DNA from: UBA3537 sp965658025 | Lineage (GTDB): Bacteria; Bacteroidota; Bacteroidia; Flavobacteriales; Flavobacteriaceae | Direction: 5' to 3' | Assembly (NCBI GenBank): GCA_965658025.1 | Contig: CBFHQL010000006.1 | Coordinates: 1-64,000 of the forward strand | DNA: 64,000 nt | Shown here: positions 9,285 to 15,817 of the stretch, in pieces | How positions within the stretch are numbered: position 1 is the stretch's first letter | Layout: the number at the start of each line of letters is the position of its first letter | The notes under the pieces: model-generated | The model's input: the letters and a program-made list of their open reading frames with translations, nothing else | Databases searched by the model: none | What the model was told of the DNA's origin: nothing | Program-made: the position numbers and the translations under genes

Positions 9285-9314
9285 AACCGCCCAAGAAATT
9301 GGGCGGTTTTTTTT
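9285..9314 (+). terminator. Intrinsic terminator of the T9SS cluster
   Basis: AACCGCCCAA pairs with TTGGGCGGTT around GAAA, and the second arm runs into eight T residues. It lies 70 bp after the OmpA-family gene. Confidence 0.9.
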
Positions 9315-9317
9315 GGT

Positions 9318-9434
9318 ACTTCGACCACTTTGACCACTTCGACCACTTCGACAAGCTCAGTGGCCGAAGCTCAGTGTCCACGGTGTCCTCGTTGAGGACG
9401 TTGAGCGAAGTCGAAACGCCGAAGCTCAGTGTCC
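9318..9434. repeat. GC-richer intergenic repeat with TTCGACnnGCTCAG units
   Basis: This block lies in the 444-bp gap between the OmpA-family gene and amt-1. It starts with a 9-bp period (TTCGACCAC, TTTGACCAC, TTCGACCAC, TTCGACAAG). It then has direct copies of CGAAGCTCAGTGTCC and an inverted copy (GTTGAGCGAAGTCGAAA) facing CTTCGACAAGCTCAG, with a small GTCCTCGTTGAGGAC hairpin in between. TTCGAC...GCTCAG elements are familiar dispersed intergenic repeats in flavobacterial genomes. It is more GC-rich than the flanks and has no supported gene. Confidence 0.7.
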
Positions 9435-9513
9435 TATTAAATTTGGGCGATTCTGAATTAAAATTATCAAATTCATTTAAAAACATAATTTAAACTTTAA
9501 CACATCATAAATT

Positions 9514-9598
9514 TAGGGGGTGTAAATTAATTATTTCATAAAAATTAAATAATACCCCTATTTTTTTAGGGGTATAAATTATAAATAATATATTTTTG
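9514..9598 (+). promoter_or_regulatory. Tripartite G/C-arm element and promoter of amt-1
   Basis: The upstream arm TAGGGGGTGTAAATTAATTA (9514-9533) is followed by TACCCCTA (9553-9560). A T-tract then leads to TAGGGGTA (9567-9574), so the last two form a perfect 8-bp inverted repeat around six T residues. The -7-like box TATTTTTG (9591-9598) lies 18 bp after the GGGG arm, which therefore occupies the -33 position. The predicted transcript would start near 9604, giving a leader of about 55 nt. The same layout precedes glnK and glnN. Between 9435 and 9513 I see only AT-rich sequence. Confidence 0.65.
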
Positions 9599-9658
9599 GC
9601 AAAAATTAACCAATTTAACTATAGTTTATAGTTTTAATTACAAATTAAAAATTTTATT

Positions 9659-10930
9659 ATGTTACACACATTATTTTCACACCTCCCCTTGGTTATTCAG
9701 GACACTGCAGCCGTTGAAGGCGACATGGGGATGTTATGGATGCTATTATCAGGGATATTAGTATTCTTTATGCAGGCAGGTTTCACATTAGTAGAATCTG
9801 GAATGACACGATCAAAAAATGCGGTAAACATCGCGATGAAAAATTTACTCGACATTTGTGTTGGGTCATTAACGTATTGGTTTGTAGGCTATTCATTAAT
9901 GTATGGAGATTCTTCAAACGGCTGGTTCTTCTGGAGTGGTATTCTTCAAGGAGACGGTGCAGATTTATTTTTCCAAACCATGTTTGCTGCCACAGCTGCG
10001 ACAATAGTTTCTGGAGCTATTGCAGGCCGAACTAAGTATTCGACTTATGCTATCTTTACGGTTGTAATGACTGCATTAGTTTACCCAATCGCTGGTGGTT
10101 GGGAATGGAACGGTGGTTGGTTGAATACTGCTTTTGAAGCAGAATTCATTGACTTTGCAGGTTCTTCAATTGTACACGGTGTAGGTGGTTTTGCTGCCCT
10201 TGTAGCGGCGTACATGGTAGGTCCACGTATTGGTAAATACGTTGACGGTAAAGTTGTACCGATTCCAGGACACAACCAAATTTTGTCCACACTTGGTGTA
10301 TTTATCCTTTGGTTAGGATGGTTTGGATTCAATGGTGGATCTCAATTAGCTTGGGGTGGCGACGATGCTGTTGGTGCTTCTGCTGTTGTAGTGGTTACCA
10401 ACTTAGCTGCTGCTGCTGGTGCTCTAGGAGCACTTATCACCACATGGATTTGGTACGGAAAACCAAACTTGGCACAAACTCTCAATGGTGCTTTGGCTGG
10501 ATTGGTAAGTATTACTGCTGGATGTGGTAACATGACCGAAGGCGGTGCTGTGCTTGCAGGACTTATTGGTGGTGTAATCGTTGTATTCTCTATTGAGTTC
10601 ATCGAGAAAAAACTTAAAATTGACGATGCTATTGGTGCTGCTTCAGTACATGGTGTTGCTGGATTCTGGGGAACAATCGTGATTGGTCTTTGGGGTGTGA
10701 GCGGTGAAGAAACTATTGGTTTATTCAATGGTGGTGGTTCTGCTCAGTTTGTAGCACAGTTGGTAGGGGCGTTATCCTACATGCTTTGGGCGGTTGTATT
10801 GTCATTCGTTGTATTCGGTATCCTAAAAGCTACAATTGGCTTACGTGTTACTGAAGAAGAAGAAATTGCTGGATTGGATGTTTCTGAGCATGGCTCACTT
10901 GCTTATCCAGGAAAAAGAACAAGAGAGTAA
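9659..10930 (+). CDS. amtB: Ammonium transporter, Amt family (copy 1)
   Basis: The 423-residue inner-membrane protein has about 11 membrane segments. Amt/Mep/Rh signatures are visible: GFTLVESGMTRSKNAVNI, GWFGFNGGSQLAW, and the pore twin histidines at about H173 (IVHGVGGFAAL) and H331 (SVHGVAGFWGT). Its role is uptake of ammonium as a nitrogen source. The C-terminal tail, LRVTEEEEIAGLDVSEHG, is of the kind that contacts PII proteins. It is transcribed alone: its own N-element promoter lies upstream and a terminator follows. A second amt with a PII gene lies just downstream, and the two Amt proteins are only moderately alike, so this is not a recent duplication. Confidence 0.95.
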   Translation: MLHTLFSHLPLVIQDTAAVEGDMGMLWMLLSGILVFFMQAGFTLVESGMTRSKNAVNIAMKNLLDICVGSLTYWFVGYSLMYGDSSNGWFFWSGILQGDGADLFFQTMFAATAATIVSGAIAGRTKYSTYAIFTVVMTALVYPIAGGWEWNGGWLNTAFEAEFIDFAGSSIVHGVGGFAALVAAYMVGPRIGKYVDGKVVPIPGHNQILSTLGVFILWLGWFGFNGGSQLAWGGDDAVGASAVVVVTNLAAAAGALGALITTWIWYGKPNLAQTLNGALAGLVSITAGCGNMTEGGAVLAGLIGGVIVVFSIEFIEKKLKIDDAIGAASVHGVAGFWGTIVIGLWGVSGEETIGLFNGGGSAQFVAQLVGALSYMLWAVVLSFVVFGILKATIGLRVTEEEEIAGLDVSEHGSLAYPGKRTRE

Positions 10931-10984
10931 ATCACTCTCCTTCTACTATACACTTTTTAGTTTTGAATTAGTAGACCCAATAAA

Positions 10985-11020
10985 GGAGCCTTAGACTTTT
11001 CTAAGGTTTCTTTATTTTTT
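10985..11020 (+). terminator. Intrinsic terminator of amt-1
   Basis: CCTTAGA (10989-10995) pairs with TCTAAGG (11000-11006), followed by TTTCTTTATTTTTT. It lies 55-90 bp after the amt-1 stop. Confidence 0.8.
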
Positions 11021-11039
11021 ATATGTATATTTTGTGTAT

Positions 11040-11135
11040 CCCTATAAAATATGGGGTGTTAATTGAATATTTAATAAATATTTACATTTAACACCCCTTT
11101 TTTTGTGGGGTTTATTTCTATTTTGAATACTTTTG
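11040..11135 (+). promoter_or_regulatory. Tripartite G/C-arm element and promoter of glnK-amt-2
   Basis: Arms in order are CCC (11040-11042), GGGGTGTTAATT (11053-11064), TTTAACACCCC (11087-11097), a seven-T tract, and GGGGT (11107-11111). A perfect TAnnTTTG box, TACTTTTG (11128-11135), follows 17 bp after the last GGGG, giving a predicted start near 11141 and a leader of about 20 nt. The distance between the GGGG and CCCC arms (44 bp) and the final step of 10 bp match the amt-1 and glnN promoters. The extra CCC arm upstream is found only here. Confidence 0.65.
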
Positions 11136-11161
11136 GGTATTCAAAACTAAAAAAAGCAATT

Positions 11162-11500
11162 ATGAAAAAAGTAGAAGCAATCATTAGAAAATCAAAATTT
11201 TCTTCTGTAAAAAAAGCCCTTCATGAGGTTGGCGTAAATTTCTTTTCCTATTGGGACGTTACTGGACTTGGTAACGAAAAGGAAGGCCATGTATATCGTG
11301 GTGTTGCCTACAGTACAAGTGATATTCAACGTCGTTTTTTATCCATTGTCGTTAATGATGATTTTTTGGAAGTCACCATCAAAGCCATTTTGGATTCTGG
11401 AGCTACAGGTGAAGTAGGCGATGGAAAAATATTTGTAAGCGATATCGCAGAAGCCTACCGCATCCGTACCGGAGAAAAAGGCGGAGAAACATTAAACTAA
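11162..11500 (+). CDS. glnK: PII-family nitrogen regulator
   Basis: The 112-residue length is standard for GlnB/GlnK. It starts MKKVEAIIRKSKF, has the B-loop TGEVGDGKIFVSD and ends YRIRTGEKGGETLN. PII trimers sense ATP/ADP and 2-oxoglutarate and block Amt channels through the T-loop. Here the T-loop is one residue shorter than in E. coli GlnB. The tyrosine of RGAEY is kept (RGVAY, Y50), but the Mg/2-oxoglutarate ligand Q39 is replaced by Glu (GLGNEKEGH) and E50 by Ala. The ATG at 11162 was chosen because it matches the family start. amt-2 follows 31 bp downstream, forming the usual glnK-amt operon. Confidence 0.93.
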   Translation: MKKVEAIIRKSKFSSVKKALHEVGVNFFSYWDVTGLGNEKEGHVYRGVAYSTSDIQRRFLSIVVNDDFLEVTIKAILDSGATGEVGDGKIFVSDIAEAYRIRTGEKGGETLN

Positions 11501-11531
11501 AATAACCACGACAACTTTTAAGATATAAATT

Positions 11532-12749
11532 ATGGAATTAACTACAAACAATGTATGGATGATGATCTGTACAGCACTGGTATTTTTTATGCACACCGGT
11601 TTTGCTTTTTTAGAAATTGGCCTTACGCGCAAAAAAAATGCCATCAATATATTATTTAAAAATATTTTTATCATCACGTCTGGACTTTTGCTTTATGCTA
11701 TTGTCGGATTCAATCTAATGTATCCTGGTTTTGCTGAAGGCGCTCTTGGCGTGTTTGGTTTTGCTGGCTTTGGTTTGGAAGCACCACTAGTGGAAGGCGT
11801 TTTAGATTTAGCATACAATGAGGGCTACACCTATTGGACAGACTTTTTATTTCAAGGGATGTTTGCAGCAACCGCAGCAACCATCGTTTCTGGTGCTGTC
11901 GCAGAGCGAATGAAAATTGGATCATTTATGATCTTTACGGTGCTTTATGTAGGGTTTGTGTACCCGATTCTTGGCTCTTGGAAATGGGGTGGAGGATTTT
12001 TGGATCAACTCGATACACCATTTTATGATTTTGCGGGATCAACATTGGTACACTCTGTTGGTGGATGGGCGGCACTTATCGCAGTCGTTCTCTTGGGCGC
12101 ACGTATTGGAAAAATCAAAAACGGAAAAGTTCAAGCAATCCCTGGACACAACATTCCATTAGCTACAGCTGGTGTTTTGATTCTATGGTTAGGATGGTTT
12201 GGTTTCAATGGAGGATCGGTACTTTCTGCTGATCCAGAATTGACCTCTTTAACCTTAGTGACCACCTGTATTGCCGCTGCCGCTGGTGGGGTATTTGCAG
12301 CTATTGCATCTACGGTAGTGTTCAAAAATTTAGATTTAACCATGTTTCTCAACGGAATTTTGGGTGGACTTGTAGGGATTACTGCTGGTGCAGACCAAAT
12401 GAGTCCTATGGATGCGGTATGGATTGGCGCTATAGCAGGAGTTTTGATTGTCTCTGCGGTTTCACTCATCGATCGTTTACGACTCGATGATCCAGTAGGT
12501 GCAATTGCGGTACACTTGGTGTGTGGTATATGGGGCACGCTTGCTGTAGGTATTTTTGGCGCATTGGCTTCTACTGAGCAGTTGGTTAGTCAATTGGTTG
12601 GCGTTTCTGCTTACGCTGGAGCATGTATAGTATCTTCAGTTATCATTATTGGTGGACTAAAATGGACACTTGGTATTCGTGTCAGTGAAAAAGAAGAAGT
12701 GCAAGGACTGGATATTCATGAACATGGAATGAGTGCTTATTCAGAATAG
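11532..12749 (+). CDS. amtB: Ammonium transporter, Amt family (copy 2)
   Basis: The 405-residue protein has about 11 membrane segments, with GFAFLEIGLTRKKNAINI, GWFGFNGGSVLSA, and twin histidines at about H174 (LVHSVGGWAALI) and H328 (VHLVCGIWGTLAV). The C-terminal tail, IRVSEKEEVQGLDIHEHG, resembles that of copy 1. It follows the PII gene in one operon, so it is the most likely target of that regulator. The second histidine is followed by LVCG where copy 1 has GVAG, so the two channels may differ in conductance or regulation. It ends before a strong terminator. Confidence 0.95.
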   Translation: MELTTNNVWMMICTALVFFMHTGFAFLEIGLTRKKNAINILFKNIFIITSGLLLYAIVGFNLMYPGFAEGALGVFGFAGFGLEAPLVEGVLDLAYNEGYTYWTDFLFQGMFAATAATIVSGAVAERMKIGSFMIFTVLYVGFVYPILGSWKWGGGFLDQLDTPFYDFAGSTLVHSVGGWAALIAVVLLGARIGKIKNGKVQAIPGHNIPLATAGVLILWLGWFGFNGGSVLSADPELTSLTLVTTCIAAAAGGVFAAIASTVVFKNLDLTMFLNGILGGLVGITAGADQMSPMDAVWIGAIAGVLIVSAVSLIDRLRLDDPVGAIAVHLVCGIWGTLAVGIFGALASTEQLVSQLVGVSAYAGACIVSSVIIIGGLKWTLGIRVSEKEEVQGLDIHEHGMSAYSE

Positions 12750-12777
12750 TATTTTTGTTAATTAATTTGTACTTTTG

Positions 12778-12815
12778 GTCCTCGGTCATTGTCTTGGCTG
12801 AGGACTTTTTTTTAA
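12778..12815 (+). terminator. Intrinsic terminator of glnK-amt-2
   Basis: GTCCTCGG (12778-12785) pairs with CTGAGGAC (12798-12805), including one G-T pair, and is followed by eight T residues. Confidence 0.88.
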
Positions 12816-12825
12816 TCAATAAATC

Positions 12826-13824
12826 ATGGCAAGTAGCAAAATCACTTTAAAAGAATTAGCGTCTATTTTAGGCGTATCCATTTCAACAATTTCAAAGGCG
12901 CTAAACGACAGTCATGAAATTAGTGATGCTACTAAAAAGCGTATTGTAGAGTTGGCAAAATTACACAATTATAGGCCCAATAAAATTGCATTGGGTTTAA
13001 AATCTGGGCGTACCAACACTATTGCTGTTGTTATTCCATCCGTACAAAACAGTTTTTTTGCACGCGCCTTGTATGGCATAGAAAGTGTAATATCTCAAAC
13101 CAAATACAGTACAATAGTTTGCTTAACTAAAGAATCCCACGACAAAGAAGTGGATAATTTTGATATGTTGAGTAATGGTGTAGTTGATGGATTTATTGTT
13201 GCCGTTTCAGAAGAAACGCAAACCCTAGAAGACTTTAGTCATTTTGAAGACGCTATAAATGATGAAAAATCAATAGTGATGTTTGATCGTGTAATCCATT
13301 CTATTCCTTGCACCAAAGTGACCACCAACGATTATACAGCTATTTCAGAAGCTACGCAAGGTTTGATTAAATCCAATAGAAAAAATATTATTTTATTGTC
13401 TGCAATCAACAATTTGAATGTAGGAAAACAAAGAACAAAAGGATATAAAAAAGCCATGGCTGATGCAGGCCTAACGCCAATTGTTTTGACCTCTGACCGC
13501 AATGGGGTTGCCAATACTCTAAAAGAATATATCAAAAACAATCCGCTCGACGCCGTCATTGCACTAGACACAGATGCATCCTTTGCTTCTTATAAAGTCG
13601 CTAGAGAACTCAACAAGAAAATCCCTGATGACATGGCTGTAATTGGATATGTTAGTGAACGTATGGCACCTTATCTCGCCCCTGAACTAACAACCATCAA
13701 TCAACATAGTTATACAATGGGTAAAACCGCTGCGTCTCTGCTGATTGAACAATTAGAAAATAAATCTAATACTGACCATTCGGTAGTAATAGACTCTACG
13801 CTTTCTCAGCGTGCATCTTCTTAA
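12826..13824 (+). CDS. LacI/PurR-family transcriptional regulator
   Basis: The 332-residue protein has an N-terminal LacI helix-turn-helix (residues ~6-55: TLKELASILGVSISTISKAL, then YRPNKIALGLKSGRT with the hinge helix). A periplasmic-binding-protein-like effector domain follows (IAVVIPSVQNSFFARAL, DGFIVAVS, DAVIALDTD, LTTINQHSYTMG). Such proteins bind operators as dimers and respond to a small ligand, often a sugar. The ligand cannot be read from the sequence, and no carbohydrate genes lie nearby. It sits alone between two terminators, so its targets are probably elsewhere. Confidence 0.92.
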   Translation: MASSKITLKELASILGVSISTISKALNDSHEISDATKKRIVELAKLHNYRPNKIALGLKSGRTNTIAVVIPSVQNSFFARALYGIESVISQTKYSTIVCLTKESHDKEVDNFDMLSNGVVDGFIVAVSEETQTLEDFSHFEDAINDEKSIVMFDRVIHSIPCTKVTTNDYTAISEATQGLIKSNRKNIILLSAINNLNVGKQRTKGYKKAMADAGLTPIVLTSDRNGVANTLKEYIKNNPLDAVIALDTDASFASYKVARELNKKIPDDMAVIGYVSERMAPYLAPELTTINQHSYTMGKTAASLLIEQLENKSNTDHSVVIDSTLSQRASS

Positions 13825-13830
13825 ATAAAA

Positions 13831-13853
13831 AACCCACGCAAGGTGGGTTTTTC
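13831..13853. terminator. Bidirectional terminator between lacI-type gene and ssb
   Basis: AACCCAC pairs with GTGGGTT around GCAAG, with T residues on the + side and an A-run on the other side. It can therefore serve the regulator (+) and ssb (-), which converge here. Confidence 0.85.
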
Positions 13854-13875
13854 AATGCACTATTTCTGTTTGAAA

Positions 13876-14202
13876 TTAAAGCATCAGGAGCTCATTGACC
13901 ACAACTTCTGTGGTGTAGCGCTTTTGTCCTTCTTTGTCCTCGTAGCTTCGTGTACTCAGCTTACCTTCAATGGCAATTTCTTTGCCTTTGGACACATACT
14001 GCTCAATAAGTTCCGCTGTTTTGTTCCACGCTACGATATTGTGCCAATCAGTTTTGGTCTGTTTTTGACCGTCTTTGTCTTTGTAATGTTCATTTGTCGC
14101 CAATGAAAATTTAGCCAATTTTTTACCGCTATCAAGCGTAATAATTTCTGGGTCGTTCCCCAAGTTTCCAATTAACTGTACTTTGTTTCTTAGTGTGTTC
14201 AT
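13876..14202 (-). CDS. ssb: Single-stranded DNA-binding protein
   Basis: The 108-residue protein is an OB-fold SSB: LRNKVQLIGNLGNDPEI, LAKFSLATNE, WHNIVAWNKTAELIEQYV, GKEIAIEGKLSTRSYEDKEG. It binds and protects single-stranded DNA in replication and repair. It is shorter than typical replicative SSBs and lacks the acidic Pro-rich tail ending DDDIPF that recruits partner proteins, so it may be an accessory SSB. It is monocistronic, with a TATATTTG -7 box at 14254-14261 and a shared terminator downstream. Confidence 0.92.
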   Translation of the reverse strand: MNTLRNKVQLIGNLGNDPEIITLDSGKKLAKFSLATNEHYKDKDGQKQTKTDWHNIVAWNKTAELIEQYVSKGKEIAIEGKLSTRSYEDKEGQKRYTTEVVVNELLML

Positions 14203-14253
14203 AATTTTTGTTTTTAATGTTTAACAGTTATGCCATCGAACTTTTCGACACTG

Positions 14254-14261
14254 CAAATATA
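14254..14261 (-). promoter_or_regulatory. -7 box of ssb
   Basis: On the minus strand this reads TATATTTG, an exact match to the Bacteroidota TAnnTTTG consensus, 52 bp before the ssb start codon. No clear TTG -33 box is visible. Confidence 0.5.
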
Positions 14262-14315
14262 TTTCCCGTGTTTTGACTTAATCGGTAGTTTGTTGTTTAC
14301 TTTCATTTGTAGTCG

Positions 14316-14344
14316 TTTGTTGTCGTTTATTAAAGAATATTTTG
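14316..14344 (+). promoter_or_regulatory. Promoter of the small zinc-ribbon gene
   Basis: TTTG (14316-14319), an 18-bp spacer and TATTTTG (14338-14344) form a near-consensus flavobacterial promoter ending 22 bp before the start codon. Confidence 0.5.
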
Positions 14345-14366
14345 TAGCTTTATAAAAAAATAAACC

Positions 14367-14717
14367 ATGAGTACAAAACATTGCTTAGAGTGTAGCGAAA
14401 AAATAGTAGGCCGCACCGACAAAAAGTTTTGCAGCGATGGATGCCGCAATACCTACAACAACCGCATGAACAAGGACCAAAAAAATTTGATGCGGAACAT
14501 CAATAACCGCTTGCGTAAAAACTGGCGTATCTTAGAACAATTGAACCCCCATCAAAAAACAAAAAAATCGAGAGCGCAGCTTACCGCATTGGGGTTCGAT
14601 TTTAATTATTTCACCAGTATTTATACCACCAAAACAGGCAATGTCTATTATTTTGTGTATGACCAAGGGTATCTACCCTTAGAGAATGATTTTTTTGCTT
14701 TGGTCAAACGCGATTAA
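14367..14717 (+). CDS. Small zinc-ribbon-like protein of unknown function
   Basis: The 116-residue protein begins with a probable zinc-binding knuckle pair: CLEC at residues 6-9 and FCSDGCRNTYNNR at about 22-34. A basic helical segment follows (MRNINNRLRKNWRILEQL), then a C-terminal part with alternating aromatic residues (NYFTSIYTTKTGNVYYFVYD). This resembles short Zn-ribbon proteins of the DUF2116 type. Nucleic-acid binding is plausible from the basic helix but is inference. The gene is divergent from ssb and has its own promoter. Confidence 0.75.
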   Translation: MSTKHCLECSEKIVGRTDKKFCSDGCRNTYNNRMNKDQKNLMRNINNRLRKNWRILEQLNPHQKTKKSRAQLTALGFDFNYFTSIYTTKTGNVYYFVYDQGYLPLENDFFALVKRD

Positions 14718-14818
14718 AATTTTACTCTAACCCCAAAATTGACGTTTTTGGCACTTTTTTAGTCCTAAAACAATACAAAAACTCCATTTTTCACACCTTT
14801 TTTTTGATGATTTTTGCC

Positions 14819-14907
14819 CACTTATTACGTCAAATGGCCACTTATTACGTCAAATGGCCACTTATTACATGACGCTTGCAGTTGCTTAGACTTGCTTGTA
14901 TTTTTAC
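14819..14907 (+). promoter_or_regulatory. Triple direct-repeat operator and promoter (period 20 bp)
   Basis: CACTTATTACGTCAAATGGC occurs twice in tandem (14819-14838, 14839-14858). A third, diverged copy, CACTTATTACATGACGCTTG (14859-14878), ends in the TTG of a -33 box. After a 20-bp spacer comes TATTTTTA (14899-14906), close to TAnnTTTG. Repeats in register with the -33 box are typical of activator sites. A second instance lies at 41269-41356. This element is in the 328-bp gene-free gap 14718-15045; bases 14718-14818 show nothing I can assign. Confidence 0.65.
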
Positions 14908-14910
14908 ATT

Positions 14911-14992
14911 GTAATTTATTTTTATTTTACACATTTTTTTAAAAGTTAAATTGGTTAATTTGAAAAAGCATCCGTTCCAGGATGCTTTTTTT
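14911..14992 (+). ncRNA. Candidate small RNA driven by the triple-repeat promoter
   Basis: The promoter at 14876-14906 would start transcription near 14912, and an intrinsic terminator ends at about 14992. The predicted RNA is about 80 nt, AT-rich in its first half, with no start codon leading to a plausible peptide. The next gene has its own -7 box at 15018-15025, so this transcript need not be its leader. The alternative is an attenuated leader of the gene at 15046. No known RNA family was recognised. Confidence 0.35.
14963..14992 (+). terminator. Intrinsic terminator in the 14.9-kb gap
   Basis: AAAAAGCATCC (14963-14973) pairs perfectly with GGATGCTTTTT (14980-14990) around GTTCCA, and T residues continue past the stem. 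It lies upstream of the next gene rather than downstream of a coding gene. Confidence 0.8.
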
Positions 14993-15017
14993 CATCACTA
15001 TATTTAAAAAAATCAAT

Positions 15018-15025
15018 TACATTTG
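15018..15025 (+). promoter_or_regulatory. -7 box of the TPR protein gene
   Basis: TACATTTG matches TAnnTTTG exactly and lies 20 bp before the ATG at 15046. It sits downstream of the terminator that closes the candidate small RNA, so the gene probably has independent transcription. Confidence 0.5.
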
Positions 15026-15045
15026 AACCGTTAAAAAATTTACCT

Positions 15046-15741
15046 ATGAAATTCAAATACATTGCACTTTATCTATTCTTCGGAATAACAACTCAATTTA
15101 GTTTTGCTCAAACCAACACCGCATTATTAGATCACTACAAATCCTATTATGCCCAAATGCAAAAGCAAGGCGATGTTCAAGGCGTTATTAATGCGATGAC
15201 GCATTTGTTGGTGTTGGAGCCCAATGTGGCGCGACAAGACACTTTAGCGGCCTTATACATGAACGAAGGGCAATATATGCAAGCGCTTAATATCTTAGGA
15301 ATCCAAAAACAAGAATCCGACACAGACATGGCGGTTGAAGTTAAAGCGGTGAGCCTAAAATCCCTAAATGAACCCGTTCGTGCTTTGGAACATTATGAAC
15401 TGTTGTTTAAGCGCAAACCCAATGTGGGCTTGGCTTATGAATTGGCCGATTTGAAAATTCAAACGAATGATTTGACAGGAGCAAACCTAAACATCACTTA
15501 TGGCATCGCCAACAGTACCGATGAAATGATGAAGCCCTATTACGAAACACAAACCCCTTATCAAGTCCCTATTAAAGCGGCTTTTTTATATTTAAAATCT
15601 ATTGCCAAGTTCCGTGAAAGTCCAGAAACAAACCACGATTCCGCTATTGCTATTTTGGACGAGGCCTTAGCTTTGGCACCTGAATTTAATCTCGCGACAT
15701 TGGCAAAAACAGCGATTTCAAATCAGAAGACAGGACAATAA
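15046..15741 (+). CDS. Exported tetratricopeptide-repeat protein
   Basis: The 231-residue protein has a signal peptide (YIALYLFFGITTQFSFAQ). Helical TPR-like repeats follow: VQGVINAMTHLLVLEPN, DTLAALYMNEGQYMQALNIL, ALEHYELLFKRKPNVGLAYEL and AIAILDEALALAPEFN. TPR proteins mediate protein contacts; the location is probably periplasmic. No enzymatic motif is visible. It stands alone, with a bidirectional terminator after it, and its partner is unknown. Confidence 0.85.
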   Translation: MKFKYIALYLFFGITTQFSFAQTNTALLDHYKSYYAQMQKQGDVQGVINAMTHLLVLEPNVARQDTLAALYMNEGQYMQALNILGIQKQESDTDMAVEVKAVSLKSLNEPVRALEHYELLFKRKPNVGLAYELADLKIQTNDLTGANLNITYGIANSTDEMMKPYYETQTPYQVPIKAAFLYLKSIAKFRESPETNHDSAIAILDEALALAPEFNLATLAKTAISNQKTGQ

Positions 15742-15768
15742 GACAAATAATACTATAGCATTTACATA

Positions 15769-15799
15769 AAAAAAGCCACAACATTTGTTGTGGCTTTTT
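15769..15799. terminator. Bidirectional terminator
   Basis: AAAAAGCCACAAC pairs with GTTGTGGCTTTTT around ATTT. It separates the converging TPR gene (+) and M13 peptidase gene (-). Confidence 0.9.
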
Positions 15800-15817
15800 G
15801 TTTTACTTATTCATTGT

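Noticed and set aside
9283..9493. Short open frames on both strands (64 and 67 residues)
   Set aside because: They lie inside a terminator and an intergenic repeat and encode only the translated repeat.
9500..9660. Sigma-54 (-24/-12) promoter for amt-1
   Set aside because: No TGGCAC-N5-TTGC pattern is present; a TAnnTTTG box fits instead.
11531..11925. Minus-strand open frames under amt-2
   Set aside because: They oppose a clear Amt coding region and show no recognisable domain.
14718..15045. Short peptide gene in the 14.9-kb gap
   Set aside because: The only ATG before 15046 lies inside the terminator stem and its frame ends after eight codons.
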